The position numbers were made by a program, and so were the translations under genes. The notes below the pieces were generated by a model, which saw only the letters and a program-made list of their open reading frames with translations, made no database searches and was not told the DNA's origin. 64,000 nt of DNA, taken from positions 1 through 64,000 of the forward strand of contig JALXFE010000102.1 of NCBI GenBank assembly GCA_027069135.1, in the 5' to 3' direction. Positions 53,119 through 64,000 of the stretch are shown piece after piece (the stretch's first letter is position 1; each line of letters starts with the position of its first letter). Source of the DNA: Thermoanaerobaculia bacterium (GTDB lineage: Bacteria > Acidobacteriota > Thermoanaerobaculia > Multivoradales > JAHZIX01).

Positions 53119-53571
53119 TTACCGATGTGTCTTTCCGCGGTGACGGATAAAGCCGCCGGGTCGCCGGCCCCGAGGGTCGTGATGGGTCCAATGAATCACC
53201 CCGCCCCGGTCGTTCCACTCATATTGTCCCCGCACCTCGACCGGGTCGCCGGTAGCGACGGGCACCCGCTCGGCCAGATCGATGTTATGACTGACCAGGA
53301 CCGTTTGGCCGCCGGCTAGACGAACGATGAATCTCTGGTGACGAGACCCCTCGAGATCGTCCGAGAGGATCCGCTCCACCGTCCCCGCGATCTCGACCAC
53401 GATTCCCGATCGTCTCGCTTCGAAGGCCTCCGCCACGGCAGCGCTGCCGCCACCGTGGCCGGGGGCGGCGGGGCTCTTGTCGCGGTAGGCTTCGGCCGCC
53501 CAGAGAATGAGCCCTACAGCGATGAAAGCCAAAGCCCGCAGGGGAAACCGGCGACCCCGAAATCTCCTCAT
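53119..53571 (-). CDS. DUF3465 protein
   Basis: A 150-aa protein with an N-terminal anchor or signal (LRALAFIAVGLILWAAEAY) and an OB-fold-like domain matching DUF3465: GTVERILSDDLEGSRHQRFI, VSHNIDLAERVPV and the ending GGVIHWTHHDPRGRRPGGFI. The function is unknown. It follows the subtilase on the same strand by 58 nt and is convergent with the M23 gene. Confidence 0.82.
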   Translation of the reverse strand: MRRFRGRRFPLRALAFIAVGLILWAAEAYRDKSPAAPGHGGGSAAVAEAFEARRSGIVVEIAGTVERILSDDLEGSRHQRFIVRLAGGQTVLVSHNIDLAERVPVATGDPVEVRGQYEWNDRGGVIHWTHHDPRGRRPGGFIRHRGKTHR

Positions 53572-53629
53572 GAGCCCTCGGTCCCCCGGCCGATGGCGGG
53601 AAGGAGTCGGCGGTAGAAGGGCCATCCCA

Positions 53630-55204
53630 TCACGGCGGGCCCTCCGGGAATTCGGCGGGCTTCTGGGGATCTGCATACTTTCCGCAGATGCGTGGCCGGT
53701 AGGGCAGGGAGAACACCGCGCTGCCCAGATTTGGCATCGGGCCGATCTTGCCACCGTTTGAAGGGGTGGCGCCGCGGTGCAGGATGTTTAGAATATTCTC
53801 CGGTGCCAAGGGTGGCTGGCCGTAGCCCTTTTGAGCTCCCTGGATGGCCGCGGCGGCGCCGGCGATGATAGGGGTGGCACTCGATGTGCCCGCAAACCGG
53901 GCCGTATACCAGTCGTTGGGGCCAGAGCCCCAAAAATCTCCCCAGCCGGTGGTGACCACCAGCTCTCCCCAGGCATGGAAATCCATCCGGGTTCCCTGGT
54001 TGGTGAAGCACATGGGAACGCGGGTCGTGGCTGTGCTGGCCGCCACCAGGAGCGCCCCGGAGTTTCGAAACGTGCGATCGAAGGCTCGTCCGTAGATCGG
54101 ATGGTCCAGGTTCGACGAGCCGTTGCCCCCGGCCTCGACGACCGTCACGCAATTGGCGCTGGCCAGGGCGATGGCATCGAATTCCGCCTGCCAATACTCC
54201 ATGGGGACCAGGCCGCATTGGTTGAACACACAGGTGCAGTTGGCCGCACCCCACGGTCCCGGCGCCTGGAGCTCGAGGACCACGATGCCGCCTTCTCCGA
54301 CGACCGCCGCGGCCGTGAAGATGGCCGGGGCGACCCCGGTAGGAAAGGCGCTCTGGACGCCGTAGGTCGCCAGATCTGCTATGCCGTGGACGCCGAGGGC
54401 GTTGTCGACGCCGGCCATCTCGCCCAAGACCGCGGTACCGTGGTTCTCCCAGGCAGCGCCCTGGAATTCGGTGCCCCCTTGATAGAAGAGGCCGGGTAGG
54501 TCCTCGTGGGTTTCGTTCCACGCTCCCTCGATGTCCACTACCTTGACGTTCGTCCCCCGGCCACCCCGGCCGCGATTGTGATTCCAGGCAGCCGGGGCGT
54601 CGATACCGTTGGGAGCGGCGAAGAGATAGCCTTGATAAGGCATGAAATCCGGCGTCGTCAGGAGGCCGCTGGCCTGGGTCAGCTCGGGTCGAGGCTCGGC
54701 GTAGGCGACCTCGACGGCAGCCAATGCGTTGAGCTGATCCAACAGGTCCTTGAGGTCGCCGAAGGTTGTATCCGCTTCGATGGGGATGGCGAAATACAGC
54801 CCCAGATCGGCCTGCTGTCGGCCGGATGACTGCTCGCCGTTGCTCTTGAGGGTCGCCAGAAGAGTGTCGTCGGCGTTGAAGAGGGCGTAGGGATCTCCGG
54901 CGACGGGGTAGGCCAGGAGCAAGTCATGGGCCTGATCCAGTTGCCAGGCCAAGTCTTCCGGGGCGAGTCCCGCGGGAAGCTCCTCGCGAGCCTTCCCGAC
55001 CGCGAGTGGTCTCCACAGGCCGTCGATCTGGCGAATGCCGGTGCCCTCGGTGAATTTCACCACCAAGCGGGCGGGGGAATAGTCCGAAGGTAGGGTGTAA
55101 TCGAAGGCATTGCCGGGGATGCGGGGTACGAGTGGTTCTTGCGCTGCTTCGGCCGCATTGAGCACGGTTGAGCCCATAAGAAAGGCGGCTAAAAAGTACT
55201 TCAT
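53630..55204 (-). CDS. Secreted subtilisin-like (S8) protease
   Basis: A 524-aa exported protease. Signal peptide (MKYFLAAFLMGSTVLNAAEA), a long propeptide to about residue 185, then the catalytic Asp in VKVVDIEGAW, His in ENHGTAVLGEMAG and Ser in FAGTSSATPIIAG. The His motif differs from the classical HGTHVAG but keeps HGT. Several extra cysteines (ANCTCVFNQC) suggest disulfides. A good RBS (AGGAGG) precedes the ATG. It degrades proteins outside the cytoplasm. Confidence 0.9.
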   Translation of the reverse strand: MKYFLAAFLMGSTVLNAAEAAQEPLVPRIPGNAFDYTLPSDYSPARLVVKFTEGTGIRQIDGLWRPLAVGKAREELPAGLAPEDLAWQLDQAHDLLLAYPVAGDPYALFNADDTLLATLKSNGEQSSGRQQADLGLYFAIPIEADTTFGDLKDLLDQLNALAAVEVAYAEPRPELTQASGLLTTPDFMPYQGYLFAAPNGIDAPAAWNHNRGRGGRGTNVKVVDIEGAWNETHEDLPGLFYQGGTEFQGAAWENHGTAVLGEMAGVDNALGVHGIADLATYGVQSAFPTGVAPAIFTAAAVVGEGGIVVLELQAPGPWGAANCTCVFNQCGLVPMEYWQAEFDAIALASANCVTVVEAGGNGSSNLDHPIYGRAFDRTFRNSGALLVAASTATTRVPMCFTNQGTRMDFHAWGELVVTTGWGDFWGSGPNDWYTARFAGTSSATPIIAGAAAAIQGAQKGYGQPPLAPENILNILHRGATPSNGGKIGPMPNLGSAVFSLPYRPRICGKYADPQKPAEFPEGPP

Positions 55205-55253
55205 AGTTTTTCCCTCCTGGAGAGAATTCTAGCCCGAAAGGGAAGGCCGATTC

Positions 55254-56057
55254 CTAGCAGCGGCGGAGGCGAGCAGAGAGGAGGTAGGGAAGTTGTTCCT
55301 CCAGCCACGCCTCAGCCTTGAGATGCGTGGGTAGAAGCTTTTCCCGGCGCCGAAATTCCGGGGTATGAGAGTAGCGGCGGCCGCCTCGGAGGATGGCCGG
55401 AAGGTCCGCGTGGAGCATCTCGTGGTAGACCACCGCCTCGACGACCTCTCCGGGGACCTGAGGATCGTCGAGGACGCGATGAATTCGGATCAGATTGCGG
55501 GTTCCATCGAAGCTGCCCAGGCGCAGGGTTCGGCGGGCGGCGCGGCGGCGCGGCGTGCGGGGGAGGGCCCGTCCCCAGGTGATGTCGACTTCGATACGGC
55601 CTTCGAAGAAGGCTTCGTTGAGCCGATCTCGCAGGTTGCGCAGGTCGAGGCTCCGGCCGAGAGGATCAAGTCTCACGGCAGGAGGTCTTCGGGTTGGGCG
55701 AGCTCCTTGCCCGGGGTTTCCATGGGTCTCGAAATAGCGGCGCAGGATGGCCAGGGCCCCGCGGCGTTGAGCCTTTCCGAACCTTCCCAGGGCGTAGAGA
55801 GCCACGGTTTTCAGAATCCCCGTTTCAGCGGTGGCGAAGGAGGCATGCAGGCGAAGGTCGAGGCGGTCGGAGCCTCTGTGGACAGGGCGGCAACTGAGAA
55901 TCCGGGACCGATTTCTCGTCAGGACCAGGCTGGCGAGGCGCCCGTCCATGAGCTCTCCGAGGACCCGGAAGAGCTCCTCCTCAGATTGTTCCGAGCCTCT
56001 TTGGTGGGAGGGAGCGCCCGTCGTCGCGGGGTGGAGTGTTGGCAGCGTAAGTTGCAT
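55254..56057 (-). CDS. SprT-like zinc metalloprotease-fold protein
   Basis: A 267-aa protein with the zinc motif VVYHEMLHADLP, preceded by LNEAFFEGRIEVDITWGRAL and RRTLRLGSFDGTRNLIRIH, which together are the SprT-like layout. Downstream SHTPEFRRREKLLP supplies the third ligand region. The N-terminal 100 residues are Arg-rich and unassigned. ATG 56057 is chosen; a TTG 14 codons upstream is the alternative. The protein is probably cytosolic, with an unknown target. Confidence 0.78.
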   Translation of the reverse strand: MQLTLPTLHPATTGAPSHQRGSEQSEEELFRVLGELMDGRLASLVLTRNRSRILSCRPVHRGSDRLDLRLHASFATAETGILKTVALYALGRFGKAQRRGALAILRRYFETHGNPGQGARPTRRPPAVRLDPLGRSLDLRNLRDRLNEAFFEGRIEVDITWGRALPRTPRRRAARRTLRLGSFDGTRNLIRIHRVLDDPQVPGEVVEAVVYHEMLHADLPAILRGGRRYSHTPEFRRREKLLPTHLKAEAWLEEQLPYLLSARLRRC

Positions 56058-56252
56058 AGCACCGGGGAGGAATTGTATCCCGCCGAGGACGCAGATCAAC
56101 CTCTTAGCTCGATCGCGGAGAGGATGCCTTGAGGAATTGCGATATCGTCGACCTGTTGTCGGGGAAGGGGGCTGGGAGCCGGCTCGGCAGATGTCTAGAG
56201 ATTACGATCGTGGTGCCTGCACCGGGAATATGTTTTTCGAGAGGCTTTTGGG

Positions 56253-57290
56253 ATGGGGACAGAAGAGCTGATTGAACAAATCGACGACCTGCTGGACCGG
56301 GTCTCGGCGATGGAATCACCCAAGGCGGAAGAGACGGGTGCTCTGGGAAGGTTCCTCCGCCAGCGGCCCCGGACGATGGAGCTCCTACAGGAGGGAGAGC
56401 GCATCCTCCGGGAGGTGGAAGAGCGGTTCGAGAAGGAGGAGGCGGTCCGGTCGGCCCAGGAAGGCAAGGGTGATGATTCCTTGGTCGATATCGGGTACAT
56501 GATCTCTACCGAGATGGCGGCTCAGGGGCTGGCAGATCTGGCGTTCATCGCCCGGGGAGACCTCCGAGCTTGCCTGCAGGATCTGCGCACCGCTGGCGAG
56601 GAGGATCCCTGGCGGGTGGCCTCACTCATGGATCGCTCTCAACGCCGCATTCGGCGCGGGCTGATTTCTGTCGAATCAGCCATCTGTGAGTTCGAGGGCC
56701 GGGACGGTCCGATTCGGGTCTGGGGTGACCTGGATACCTCTTTGGAGACCCGCCGCCTTTACGGGGAGCTCCGCCGGGAAGCCAAGGCTCTGGATGTTGA
56801 AGGGGACGCCGATGACCCCACTCGATGCATCGAGCAGATCGCCTCGAGGTTCTCCGACCTGGCGTCCCATCGGCTGTATCCTCTGCTGAGAATCGAGGAT
56901 CGCCAACAGATCCGGCGGATCTATTACCGCATGCGGCGCTGGTCGCAGGAGCGCAGCGAAGAGTCCGCCGAGGAAGGCCAAAGGCTGTGGCAGGATGTCG
57001 TGGCTTTCATATCCCTATTGGGGGCCGTCAATCAGCGAGAGGAGCTGCGGCAGCACGATCAGGCGCTGGTCGAACGGACCCTCAAGAGGCTCTTCGGTGG
57101 CGGGGGAGTGGCATTTCTCTCGGAGAGCCTCCTGCGAGAGCTCGGGGCGCTGCGAGGGTTGGACGAAGAATTGGATGAACTCATTCTCCATCCCGACAGT
57201 CATCCCCTAGTCCGCTGGCAGGAACCCCTGGAACGTCTGCGGACCACCTTTCTCAACCGGCACCAAGAGGCCTTGAGCCCCTTCGGCTGA
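56253..57290 (+). CDS. Hypothetical coiled-coil cytosolic protein
   Basis: A 345-aa charged protein with long helices and no signal or membrane segment. Recognisable stretches are ELIEQIDDLLDRVSAMESPK, GERILREVEERFEKEEAV and, in the second half, VAFISLLGAVNQREELRQHD. The segment RLFGGGGVAFLSESLLREL may be a loop. I do not recognise a family. It is convergent with the cystathionine lyase gene and stands alone. Confidence 0.6.
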   Translation: MGTEELIEQIDDLLDRVSAMESPKAEETGALGRFLRQRPRTMELLQEGERILREVEERFEKEEAVRSAQEGKGDDSLVDIGYMISTEMAAQGLADLAFIARGDLRACLQDLRTAGEEDPWRVASLMDRSQRRIRRGLISVESAICEFEGRDGPIRVWGDLDTSLETRRLYGELRREAKALDVEGDADDPTRCIEQIASRFSDLASHRLYPLLRIEDRQQIRRIYYRMRRWSQERSEESAEEGQRLWQDVVAFISLLGAVNQREELRQHDQALVERTLKRLFGGGGVAFLSESLLRELGALRGLDEELDELILHPDSHPLVRWQEPLERLRTTFLNRHQEALSPFG

Positions 57291-57304
57291 TCTTTCGGGA
57301 TCGG

Positions 57305-58513
57305 CTATTGGGCCAGCGCGGCTACCGGGGCCGGAGCGGACTTCGCCATGGCCATGGCTCGTTGAAGGTCGGCTTCCAGGTCCTCGGCGTTCTCGATTCC
57401 TACGGACAGGCGTACCAGACCGGGGTCCACCGCCAGGCTCGAATCCGCCACGGATGCGTGGGTCATCACCGCCGGAACCTCGATCAGGGATTCGACGCCA
57501 CCCAGGGATTCCGCCAGGGTGAAGAGACGGGTTCCCGTCGCGACGGCGCGAGCCGCTTCGACCCCACCCTTGAGAATGAACGAGATGATTCCACCGCCGG
57601 CCTTCATCTGTCGCCGGGCGAGTTCGTGGTGGGGATGGCCGGGAAGCCCCGGATAGATCACCTCCGCCACCTCCACGTGCTCCTCCAGGAAGCGGGCGAT
57701 CCGTTCCGCGTTGCGGCAGGTGGCCGCCATGCGGATGGCTAGGGTCTTGATGCCCCGCAGGGTGAGGAAGCAATCCATGGGGCCCGGTACCGCACCGGCG
57801 GAGTTCTGGATGAATTTCATGTCCTCGTAAAGCTCTTGGTCGTCGGTCACGACGATGCCGCCGACGACGTCGGAATGACCCCCGAGGTACTTCGTCGAGC
57901 TGTGGACGACGATGTCCGCTCCGAGCTTGAGGGGCTGCTGCAGGGCCGGGGAGGCGAAGGTGTTGTCCACCGCTAAGTGGATGCCGCGGTCCTTGGTGAG
58001 GTCGGCGACGGCAGCGATATCGGTCAGCTTGAGCAGCGGGTTGGTGGGCGTTTCCAACCAGATCAACCGGGTCGTAGGCTTGATGGCTTCGGCGACCTCG
58101 GCGGTTCGGGTCGTGTCGATGAAGGAGAAATCGATGCCGTGGCGGCGGAGGATCTTGTCGAAGAGGCGAAAGGTGCCGCCGTAGACATCGTTGCCGCAGA
58201 TCACGTGATCTCCCGGGGACAATCGGCGGAGGAGAACGTCCGTGGCCGCCATACCGGAGGCGAAAGCGAGGGCGAAACGTCCCCCCTCCAGAGCGGCGAC
58301 GGAATCGTGGAGGGCGGTACGGGTGGGGTTGTCCGTGCGGGAGTACTCGTAGCCTTTGTGGACTGCGACGTCCTCCTGCGCATAGGTCGAGGAGAAAAAG
58401 ACCGGGGTCATGACCGCTCCGGTGATCGGTTCCGGTTCGACGCCGGCGTGCACCGCGAGGGTTTCGAATTCGAGCTCGGCGTCATCGCCGGGAAGAGTGG
58501 GTCGTTTTGCCAT
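57305..58513 (-). CDS. Cystathionine gamma-lyase/gamma-synthase-type PLP enzyme
   Basis: A 402-aa Cys/Met-metabolism PLP enzyme. Markers: YEYSRTDNPTRTALHDSVAA, the cofactor stacking segment DVYGGTFRLF, LIWLETPTNPLLKLTDI and the Schiff-base lysine in VHSSTKYLGGHSDVVGG. Length and motifs fit MetB (cystathionine gamma-synthase) or CGL; sequence alone does not separate them. Cytosolic, in transsulfuration. No operon partner is seen. Confidence 0.92.
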   Translation of the reverse strand: MAKRPTLPGDDAELEFETLAVHAGVEPEPITGAVMTPVFFSSTYAQEDVAVHKGYEYSRTDNPTRTALHDSVAALEGGRFALAFASGMAATDVLLRRLSPGDHVICGNDVYGGTFRLFDKILRRHGIDFSFIDTTRTAEVAEAIKPTTRLIWLETPTNPLLKLTDIAAVADLTKDRGIHLAVDNTFASPALQQPLKLGADIVVHSSTKYLGGHSDVVGGIVVTDDQELYEDMKFIQNSAGAVPGPMDCFLTLRGIKTLAIRMAATCRNAERIARFLEEHVEVAEVIYPGLPGHPHHELARRQMKAGGGIISFILKGGVEAARAVATGTRLFTLAESLGGVESLIEVPAVMTHASVADSSLAVDPGLVRLSVGIENAEDLEADLQRAMAMAKSAPAPVAALAQ

Positions 58514-58643
58514 GACCGGGGCTCCTTATGCGAGGGATCGGCCCGGGGGCCGTAGATTGTCAAGAATGCTCCATTCTACGACGAAAATCACCCGGAGTGC
58601 CGGAGCTCAGCTGCTTTTTCCGGTCGCTCCGGCTTTCCCTAAG

Positions 58644-60359
58644 TCAGAAAGACTCGTGGGTCGAGAAGAGAAACTGGACCTTGTCGATGTCGCCGTCGGC
58701 ATCCAGGGGGAATGCGACATCCAGGTGAAACATCGTTCCCAGGCCGGAGCGGCTGGGGCTGATGCGCAGGCCGAGGCCGACGTCGGTGAGGGTGCCCCGT
58801 TCGCTGACGATGTCATGGCCCGGCGTCCAGGCGCGACCGGCGTCGAAGAAGACCGCGGCGCCTACGTGGGCGAGCTGGAAGGGATGCCAGCGGGTATAGA
58901 AACGCTGTTCCAGAGTGAGGAGGGCCCGGCGGTCGCCGTCCTGGTAGCGTAGCGGATAACCCCGCAGCCCCGTATCGCCGCCCAAGAGGAGCTGATGCTC
59001 CGGATCCAGATTGTCCACCACGTCGAGGCCTAGGGTGGCCACTAAGGCATGTTTGCCGTGCAGGTTTCGCCAAAAGTAGCGCACCCGGGCGCCGGCCCAG
59101 AAATTCTCTAGGCCCTTCTCCTGCCAGCGACCGTTGGTATAGCCATTGAAAAACATCAGGTGACGGGGCGTAGGCATCCATCCGACGGAATAGTCGCTCG
59201 CGAAAACGAGCTGGTCGATGGTTCCGCCGAACAGCTCCGAGGCCCACCCGAGACGGCCGCTGATCCGCCGGCCCAGGTCCAGATCCTCCGTACGGCCGAT
59301 GAGATTCAGGTCTTGAGCCTCGATCTGGTCGTACTCGATCGTCTCGAATCCGATCCAGGGATAGGTGAGGATGCGATCGCTGAACGGGGGCTGGAGAACG
59401 GGGCGGTCGGTGGGCGCGAAACGGTCCCGGCGGTAGGTGAAGCCGGCGAGCCACCGGTGGGTGTGGTCGTCGGTCAAGCCTTTGGAGAAGCCCGTCCAGA
59501 CTTCGGTGAACGTGGAGACATGCTGAAACTCATGGCTCACTTCCCCTAGGGTGTAGAAGGTGTCGGTACGGTCGTTCTCGATGAATTCCACGCCGGCAGC
59601 GCGCCGGACTTCCAACGAGTAGAAAGGGCGCCGAAGGCGAAACTTTCCGCGGATTCCGTCACTGTTGTCGGAGTAGTTCAGCTCCAACTCGCCCCGAGTC
59701 CCGGCGATGTTCGGATCCACGTACCGTACCTGAAACCCGGAACGGTCGACGTCCGAGCTGCGCTTCACGATCACCTCTTTACCCGTGCCCAGGATATTCG
59801 AGTCCTCTAGGGAGAACACCGATTCATTGGTCCCGCCGCTTCGGCTCACACTGAGGCTTACCTTCAAGGTCCAGACGTCTCGGGTGACCACCCGCAGATC
59901 GACCGTGCGGCCGTCCCAGGCGGTCGGAAAGATCTCGGCCTCGTGGAGGAATCCTTGAGCGCGCAGGATCCGCTCGGATTCTTCCAGGCGATAGATGGAG
60001 AATTTTTGCCCGGTCCGGAGGAGCAGGAGGCGTTCGATGACCCGCTGCCGGGTCTTTCGATGGAGGTGGTTCGCCGTCATATAGATGCGGTTGTTCTCGT
60101 CGGGATCCTCCGGGTCGAAAATATCCCCGAGGCGGATATCGATCTCACCGATGATGGCTTCTTGCGCTTCGAGCTCCTCCAAGGAAGGAATGGCGAAGCC
60201 TCTTCGGGGGCTGGCGGTAGCCATCGGTGCGGCTTCCACGAGCTCGTCGGAACGGAGGCTAGCGATCCCGGTGGTGGTCGCATCATCCTGCGAGACGGGA
60301 GGCAGTGCCGCCAAGGGCAGCAGCAGGCGTGTCGCGAGGAGAATGGGGAATGGATTCAT
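58644..60359 (-). CDS. BamA/TamA-like outer-membrane beta-barrel protein
   Basis: A 571-aa exported protein. After the signal peptide, residues 70-165 form POTRA-like repeats (VIERLLLLRTGQKFSIYRLE, SERILRAQGFLHEAEIFP, VDLRVVTRDVWTLKVSL). The C-terminal barrel carries LLGGDTGLRGYPLRYQDG, the counterpart of the VRGF loop motif, and ends in Phe (STHESF). It is shorter than BamA and closer to surface-antigen D15-domain proteins. Likely role: insertion or secretion of outer-membrane components. Confidence 0.87.
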   Translation of the reverse strand: MNPFPILLATRLLLPLAALPPVSQDDATTTGIASLRSDELVEAAPMATASPRRGFAIPSLEELEAQEAIIGEIDIRLGDIFDPEDPDENNRIYMTANHLHRKTRQRVIERLLLLRTGQKFSIYRLEESERILRAQGFLHEAEIFPTAWDGRTVDLRVVTRDVWTLKVSLSVSRSGGTNESVFSLEDSNILGTGKEVIVKRSSDVDRSGFQVRYVDPNIAGTRGELELNYSDNSDGIRGKFRLRRPFYSLEVRRAAGVEFIENDRTDTFYTLGEVSHEFQHVSTFTEVWTGFSKGLTDDHTHRWLAGFTYRRDRFAPTDRPVLQPPFSDRILTYPWIGFETIEYDQIEAQDLNLIGRTEDLDLGRRISGRLGWASELFGGTIDQLVFASDYSVGWMPTPRHLMFFNGYTNGRWQEKGLENFWAGARVRYFWRNLHGKHALVATLGLDVVDNLDPEHQLLLGGDTGLRGYPLRYQDGDRRALLTLEQRFYTRWHPFQLAHVGAAVFFDAGRAWTPGHDIVSERGTLTDVGLGLRISPSRSGLGTMFHLDVAFPLDADGDIDKVQFLFSTHESF

Positions 60360-60565
60360 GTCCAGGCAGCTATAATGCTGTACATCGAAGCCACCGGCCT
60401 CGAGCGTTGGTCAGCGACGAAGATCTGGTATGACAATTTACCATAAATCTTTCCGCGGTCGAATCTTGTTGGACGGGGCTAGAGTTCCTTGCGCCGATGC
60501 TACGCTGCCGCGACCCCGTTGGCTAGTCCTTGCAACGTAGAAGTCTGGGGCCCCCGCAAAGTGTG

Positions 60566-62652
<2,087 letters not shown>

Positions 62653-62682
62653 GGGCGGGTTTGAAACCTTCCCCCTACGGCA

Positions 62683-62760
62683 CCAGAGCGGGGGCCGAAC
62701 GGAGTCGATCCTGATGTCCCTCCTACCGCGGGCCGATTGGCATTATGGCTGGGCATGTAG
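62683..62760 (+). pseudogene. Duplicated fragment of the hemF 3' region
   Basis: Starting at 62683, about 70 nt match hemF 62508-62577 with only a few changes (both read [12 protein letters not shown] then [10 protein letters not shown]), and the fragment closes on GGGCATGTAG like the real gene end. It lies just downstream of hemF with no start codon. A short local duplication is the simplest cause. Confidence 0.8.
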
Positions 62761-62796
62761 ATACTCTCTTTTCGGTCAAGTTTCCTAACTACCAGG

Positions 62797-62920
62797 CGTA
62801 GGGGCGACCCTTGTGGTCGCCCTGGTCGAGGGCAGGCACAAGACCTGCGCCTACAACAGAGCTCACGGTAGTAGCTCTAAGCGTAGGGGCAGGTTTCAAA
62901 CCTGCCCCTGGTGCATCAGG
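62797..62920. repeat. REP-like hairpin cluster
   Basis: GTAGGGGCGACC/GGTCGCCC (near 62799-62822) and GTAGGGGCAGGTTT/AAACCTGCCCC (near 62884-62909) flank an imperfect hairpin. A related palindrome occurs at 62651-62678. This GTAGGGGC-type repeat is widespread in GC-rich genomes and probably non-autonomous. Confidence 0.65.
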
Positions 62921-62993
62921 GATCTTGACACGAGTAATGCTCAGGGTTAGCATATGTATAGGCCGGCCTGGCCGGTCTTTCTTTGTAGACTAT

Positions 62994-63014
62994 TTATACT
63001 CAATATGAGCATAA
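62994..63014. promoter_or_regulatory. Near-palindromic operator candidate upstream of nadA
   Basis: TTATACTCAATATGAGCATAA: nine-base arms with one mismatch, ending 10 nt before the nadA start codon and overlapping its leader. NAD biosynthesis genes are often controlled by NAD-sensing repressors at such sites; which one is unknown. Confidence 0.45.
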
Positions 63015-63024
63015 GGAGCATGGA

Positions 63025-64000
63025 ATGAGCCACCTATCCTCCGCTTTGAATCCTTCGGAGCTGGCCTATAGCCCGGAAGTCGCCGCTGCAACCGCCCCGA
63101 TCTACGAGCGGATCCGGGATGTCATCCCGGCCATCGAGTGGCCGGTTCATGCTCCCTATATCGAGGCGATCAACCATCTGAAGAGGGAGCGCAACGCCGT
63201 CGTATTGGCTCATAATTACCAGACTCCCGAGATCTTCCATGGGGTAGCGGATTTGAGCGGAGACTCCCTGGCCCTGGCCCGGATGGCGACGGAGACCGAT
63301 GCCGACGTCATCGTGCTCTGCGGCGTCCACTTCATGGCCGAAACGGCAAAGATCCTGAATCCCTCCAAGACCGTGCTGATCCCGGACCTCGAGGCGGGCT
63401 GCTCGCTGGCTTCCTCCATCACCGGCGCGGATATTCGGCTCCTCAAGGAAAAATACCCTGGGGTTCCGGTAGTGACCTACGTCAACACGTCTGCCGAGGT
63501 CAAAGCGGAAACCGACGTCTGCTGTACCTCCGCCAACGCGGTGCAGGTGGTGGAGTCCTTAGGCGTCGATCGGGTGATCTTCCTGCCGGATGAGTACCTC
63601 GGAAACTACGTCGCCCAAAGAACCGATGTCGAGCTCATCCTGTGGCACGGACACTGCGAAGTCCACGAGCGATTTACGGCGCAGGAGATCCGCAGCCTGC
63701 GGCGCCGCTATGACGACCTCCAGGTTCTGGCTCACCCGGAGTGTCCACCGGACGTTTTGGCGGAAGCGGATTTTGTCGGCTCCACCGCGGGCATGATCGA
63801 TGCTGTTGGCGACGCCGGTTCGAAACGAGTGATCATGATCACCGAATGCTCCATGAGTGACAACGTCGCGGTGGCGCATCCGGACGTGGAGTTCATTCGC
63901 CCCTGCAACCTGTGCCCCCATATGAAACGCATCACGCTGCCGAAGATTCACCAGGCCCTGGTCCATCTTCAGCATGAGGTTCTGGTCGATCCGGCGGTGG
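63025..64000 (+). CDS. nadA: Quinolinate synthase, 3' end beyond window
   Basis: The first 325 residues of NadA, which condenses iminoaspartate with dihydroxyacetone phosphate to quinolinate using a 4Fe-4S cluster. Two or three cluster cysteines are visible: [15 protein letters not shown] and [11 protein letters not shown], with a later [15 protein letters not shown]. Other markers are [19 protein letters not shown] and [18 protein letters not shown] precedes ATG 63025. The C-terminal end lies outside the window. Cytosolic, first steps of NAD synthesis. Confidence 0.95.
   Translation, partial: MSHLSSALNPSELAYSPEVAAATAPIYERIRDVIPAIEWPVHAPYIEAINHLKRERNAVVLAHNYQTPEIFHGVADLSGDSLALARMATETDADVIVLCGVHFMAETAKILNPSKTVLIPDLEAGCSLASSITGADIRLLKEKYPGVPVVTYVNTSAEVKAETDVCCTSANAVQVVESLGVDRVIFLPDEYLGNYVAQRTDVELILWHGHCEVHERFTAQEIRSLRRRYDDLQVLAHPECPPDVLAEADFVGSTAGMIDAVGDAGSKRVIMITECSMSDNVAVAHPDVEFIRPCNLCPHMKRITLPKIHQALVHLQHEVLVDPAV

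Overview
The window looks like a piece of a Gram-negative, high-GC bacterial chromosome, most likely Acidobacteriota (inference). The clues are an Oar-type TonB receptor with an N-terminal carboxypeptidase-regulatory domain, an ECF sigma factor overlapping a Ser/Thr kinase with TPRs, a BamA/TamA-like outer-membrane protein, C5-pathway heme genes and a PhaR/phasin locus. No rRNA, tRNA or CRISPR array was seen.

Region 1 (1-10200) is the accessory island and the most interesting part. After a truncated IS630 transposase and a gene remnant comes a tightly packed operon: Trypco2 protein, trypsin-like protease, MoxR-type AAA+ ATPase, and a 1184-aa protein with a vWA/SAV_2336-like region followed by two FGE-sulfatase (C-type-lectin fold) domains. 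It is followed by a diversity-generating retroelement (DGR): an HRDC accessory protein, a DGR reverse transcriptase (SQ-type motif, YMDD) broken by one in-frame TAG, a 131-nt template repeat (TR), and a stand-alone FGE-fold protein. Three 131-nt variable repeats (VR1, VR2, VR3) match the TR except almost only at template adenines. Two lie in one protein and one in the stand-alone gene. The island therefore reads as a protease/AAA+ conflict system whose lectin-like sensors were diversified by adenine mutagenesis. The nonsense codon in the RT raises the question of whether it still runs.

Region 2 (10200-23700) holds a di-heme cytochrome/peroxidase-like protein, a small membrane protein, a methyltransferase, the sigma factor/kinase pair, a secreted M4 metalloprotease, a tocopherol-cyclase-like protein, an M28-like aminopeptidase and an SDR. 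Region 3 (23700-33500) holds a multicopper oxidase and tyrosinase pair, an APC permease, an MFS transporter, an RRM protein, a GH25 lipoprotein lysozyme and a secreted FGE-like protein. Three MITE-like palindromic elements lie here and in region 2.

Region 4 (33800-46600) holds a phosphatidylserine-decarboxylase-family protein, a Phd/VapC toxin-antitoxin pair, clpB and a dnaJ-like gene, the Oar-type receptor, a ferredoxin, and a hemB-hemL-HprK-like operon. Region 5 (46700-53100) holds two ArsA-like ATPases, then phaR, two phasins, a patatin and an M23 peptidase, i.e. a polyhydroxyalkanoate granule locus with a probable PhaR-operated promoter. Region 6 (53100-64000) holds a DUF3465 protein, a subtilase, a SprT-like protein, two unknown proteins, a cystathionine gamma-lyase/synthase, the outer-membrane barrel, hemF with a duplicated scrap of itself, REP-like hairpins and the 5' part of nadA.
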